A DNA stretch of 6,877 bases from Actinomycetota bacterium (GTDB taxonomy: Bacteria; Cyanobacteriota; Vampirovibrionia; Obscuribacterales; Obscuribacteraceae): the NCBI GenBank assembly GCA_903970355.1, contig CAJCIF010000456.1:1-6877 (forward strand), in the 5' to 3' direction. This document shows, in pieces, positions 5,496 to 6,877 of the stretch (position 1 is the first letter of the stretch; every line of letters starts with the position of its first letter). The notes beneath the pieces were generated by a model. That model saw only the letters and a list, made by a program, of their open reading frames with translations. It searched no databases and had not been told where the DNA came from. The position numbers and the translations under genes are program-made.

Positions 5496-6877
5496 GTGAA
5501 CCAGGTTCCTTCCCTTTTACAAAGCAACACAGATGAAGTGGTAATCGCTTTGTGGCCTTACGGCAAACAGGAAGAACTGGCCAAACAGACAGGTGTAAGG
5601 ACTGGAGTCAACTTAGAGAATGCCTTCCTTATTGGTGCTGCTTTTGGGTTGGTTTGGGCACTTATTTCTTTCTTCCTCGTGCAGCATTTATTTGGCCGGT
5701 TCGCTTTGATCCTGATACCAATTCTAGTGGCACTGCCTGCCATCGGCGCATACTTCATTTATAGAGATGCTGCCTATATTCGTCTCTACAAATGGGGCTT
5801 TAAAATACAATGGGTCTTCCGAGGCAAGGTCGTTAAACAGCAGCAGATTTATTGGACGATGTTGCACGAAGTTTACCTCACCGGACCTGAAGAGACGTTC
5901 TTTGGAACACGCGGTCCCCGTATTCGATTTGAAACGAAAGACGGAACTAGCCTTGATCTTAAGCCTCAAAATATAGGCAAGAAAGAAGACTGGCTCAAGT
6001 TTTTAGAGGCAGCAGCAGAATGGGGCGAAGGGGCCGATACAAAGATTGATCCCGAAATATTGAGTTCTTTCGATAGAGACGAAAAGCGGACAAGTTACAC
6101 GGAACTTTGGCTTCAATCTCTAACGACTGCACCGGAAAGGGCTCGTTTGCAGCCCCTCCCTGAAGGAACCTTTTTAGATAACAACACAGTTGAAGTAACG
6201 AGCCAGATTGCAACAGGCGGGCAGGGTACGGCTTACCGAGCGAGATTCTTCGGTCTTGAAGAACAAGAAGTTGTCTTGAAGGAATATATATTACCTGTCT
6301 ATGTTGATGTAAAGGCAAGACGTTCTGCTTTTGAACGTTTTATGGATGAAGCAGCTGTTTTGAAAAGTCTTAATCACCCCAACATTGTGAGGTTGGTTAA
6401 GTACTTCATTGAAGATCATCGCGCTTACTTAGTTGAAGAATATGTGCGTGGTTACTCTATACGTAGCTTAATTACAAACAACGGGCCGGTGCCGCAAAAC
6501 GTCGTTGTGGACACCGCACTTGTTATGGTGGATGTTCTGTCTTATTTGCACCATTCGCAACCGCCGGTAGTGCATCGAGATTTTACGCCGGATAATATTC
6601 TCTACGACGAACAGGGTGTATTGAAGTTAATCGATTTCACTGTGGCTCAACGCGGTGACGCATCAACGGTGGGAACGGTGGTAGGCAAACAGAGCTATTT
6701 ACCGCCTGAACAATTTAGGGGAAGAGCCACGACGCAAAGCGATCTTTACGCTTTTGGCGGCACGCTTTATTTTCTTTTGACTGGCAAAGATCCAGAACCA
6801 ATTTCACAAATACATATTAAAGCTGAATTGCCTCAAATTGAGGATCGTTTGGCTCGTATCATAGAGCGTTGCACGGC
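5496..6877 (+). CDS. Second membrane-anchored Ser/Thr-type kinase, paralogue of the first (3' end outside window)
   Basis: The frame is open for 460 codons from GTG 5496 to the right edge, so the gene is truncated by the window. Layout matches the preceding kinase: two membrane helices (about 42-63 and 68-89), a beta-rich domain (about 95-178, with TMLHEVYLTG and RIRFETKDGTSLDL strands then a KKEDWLKFLEAAAEWG helix), a YTELW linker (201-205) and a kinase domain from about 232. Motifs: ATGGQGTAYRA (239-249), K262 (VVLK), alpha-C E285, HRDFTPDN (360-367), DFT (380-382) where DFG is expected, GKQSYLPPEQ (397-406) and SDLYAFG (415-421). The catalytic-loop lysine is T364 and the P+1 threonine is K398, the same swap as in its neighbour. 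The metal-binding N367 and D380 and base D362 remain, so it may still be active despite DFT. The end of the C-lobe is not visible. It lies three bases after the first kinase, in the same apparent operon. Confidence 0.88.
   Translation, partial: MNQVPSLLQSNTDEVVIALWPYGKQEELAKQTGVRTGVNLENAFLIGAAFGLVWALISFFLVQHLFGRFALILIPILVALPAIGAYFIYRDAAYIRLYKWGFKIQWVFRGKVVKQQQIYWTMLHEVYLTGPEETFFGTRGPRIRFETKDGTSLDLKPQNIGKKEDWLKFLEAAAEWGEGADTKIDPEILSSFDRDEKRTSYTELWLQSLTTAPERARLQPLPEGTFLDNNTVEVTSQIATGGQGTAYRARFFGLEEQEVVLKEYILPVYVDVKARRSAFERFMDEAAVLKSLNHPNIVRLVKYFIEDHRAYLVEEYVRGYSIRSLITNNGPVPQNVVVDTALVMVDVLSYLHHSQPPVVHRDFTPDNILYDEQGVLKLIDFTVAQRGDASTVGTVVGKQSYLPPEQFRGRATTQSDLYAFGGTLYFLLTGKDPEPISQIHIKAELPQIEDRLARIIERCT

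Noticed and set aside
1..6877. CRISPR array, tRNA or rRNA gene, insertion sequence or phage attachment site
   Set aside because: I saw no regularly spaced repeats, cloverleaf-type sequence, transposase motifs or terminal inverted repeats. Nearly all bases are accounted for by five ordinary-looking coding regions.

Overview
The window comes from a bacterial chromosome of moderate GC content. It has two blocks on opposite strands. The lineage is inferred, not proven. A secreted protein with a TonB/TolA-type C-terminal domain points to a diderm envelope. Two tandem membrane-anchored Ser/Thr-type kinases recall kinase-rich lineages such as non-photosynthetic relatives of Cyanobacteria (Vampirovibrionia/Obscuribacterales). 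No marker in the window settles this.

Left block, minus strand (1-3122). tilS (1593-3122) encodes tRNA(Ile)-lysidine synthetase. ftsH (1-1288) encodes the membrane AAA+ zinc protease and is cut by the window edge just after its HEVGH zinc motif. The tilS-ftsH order is a familiar housekeeping arrangement, but no hpt gene lies between them. The 304-bp gap holds a very good extended -10 promoter for ftsH, a pair of overlapping inverted repeats that could fold two alternative ways, and a weak candidate 37-residue ORF.

Divergent junction (3123-3177). The space between tilS and the rightward genes is very short. It is built around a perfect inverted repeat, ATTCTA-GGTT-TAGAAT (3146-3161), which places a -10-like TAGAAT hexamer on each strand.

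Right block, plus strand (3178-6877). Three closely packed genes look like one operon. The first is an exported protein with a low-complexity linker carrying degenerate 'LKG' repeats and a TonB-like C-terminal domain. Next comes a complete kinase (4023-5492), then a paralogous kinase starting at GTG 5496 and running off the right edge. Both kinases have an N-terminal two-helix membrane hairpin, a small beta-rich domain that may be PH-like, a shared YTxLW linker and a C-terminal kinase domain. This is the reverse of the common PknB order.

Most interesting observation. In both kinases the catalytic-loop lysine (HRDxK) is threonine (HRDFTPDN), and the P+1-loop threonine (GTxxYxxPE) is lysine (GKQxYxPPE). 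Two positions that contact each other in canonical Ser/Thr kinases are thus reciprocally swapped. The second kinase also has DFT in place of DFG. Together with the exported TonB-like partner, this suggests an unusual membrane signalling module; its function is not shown by the sequence.
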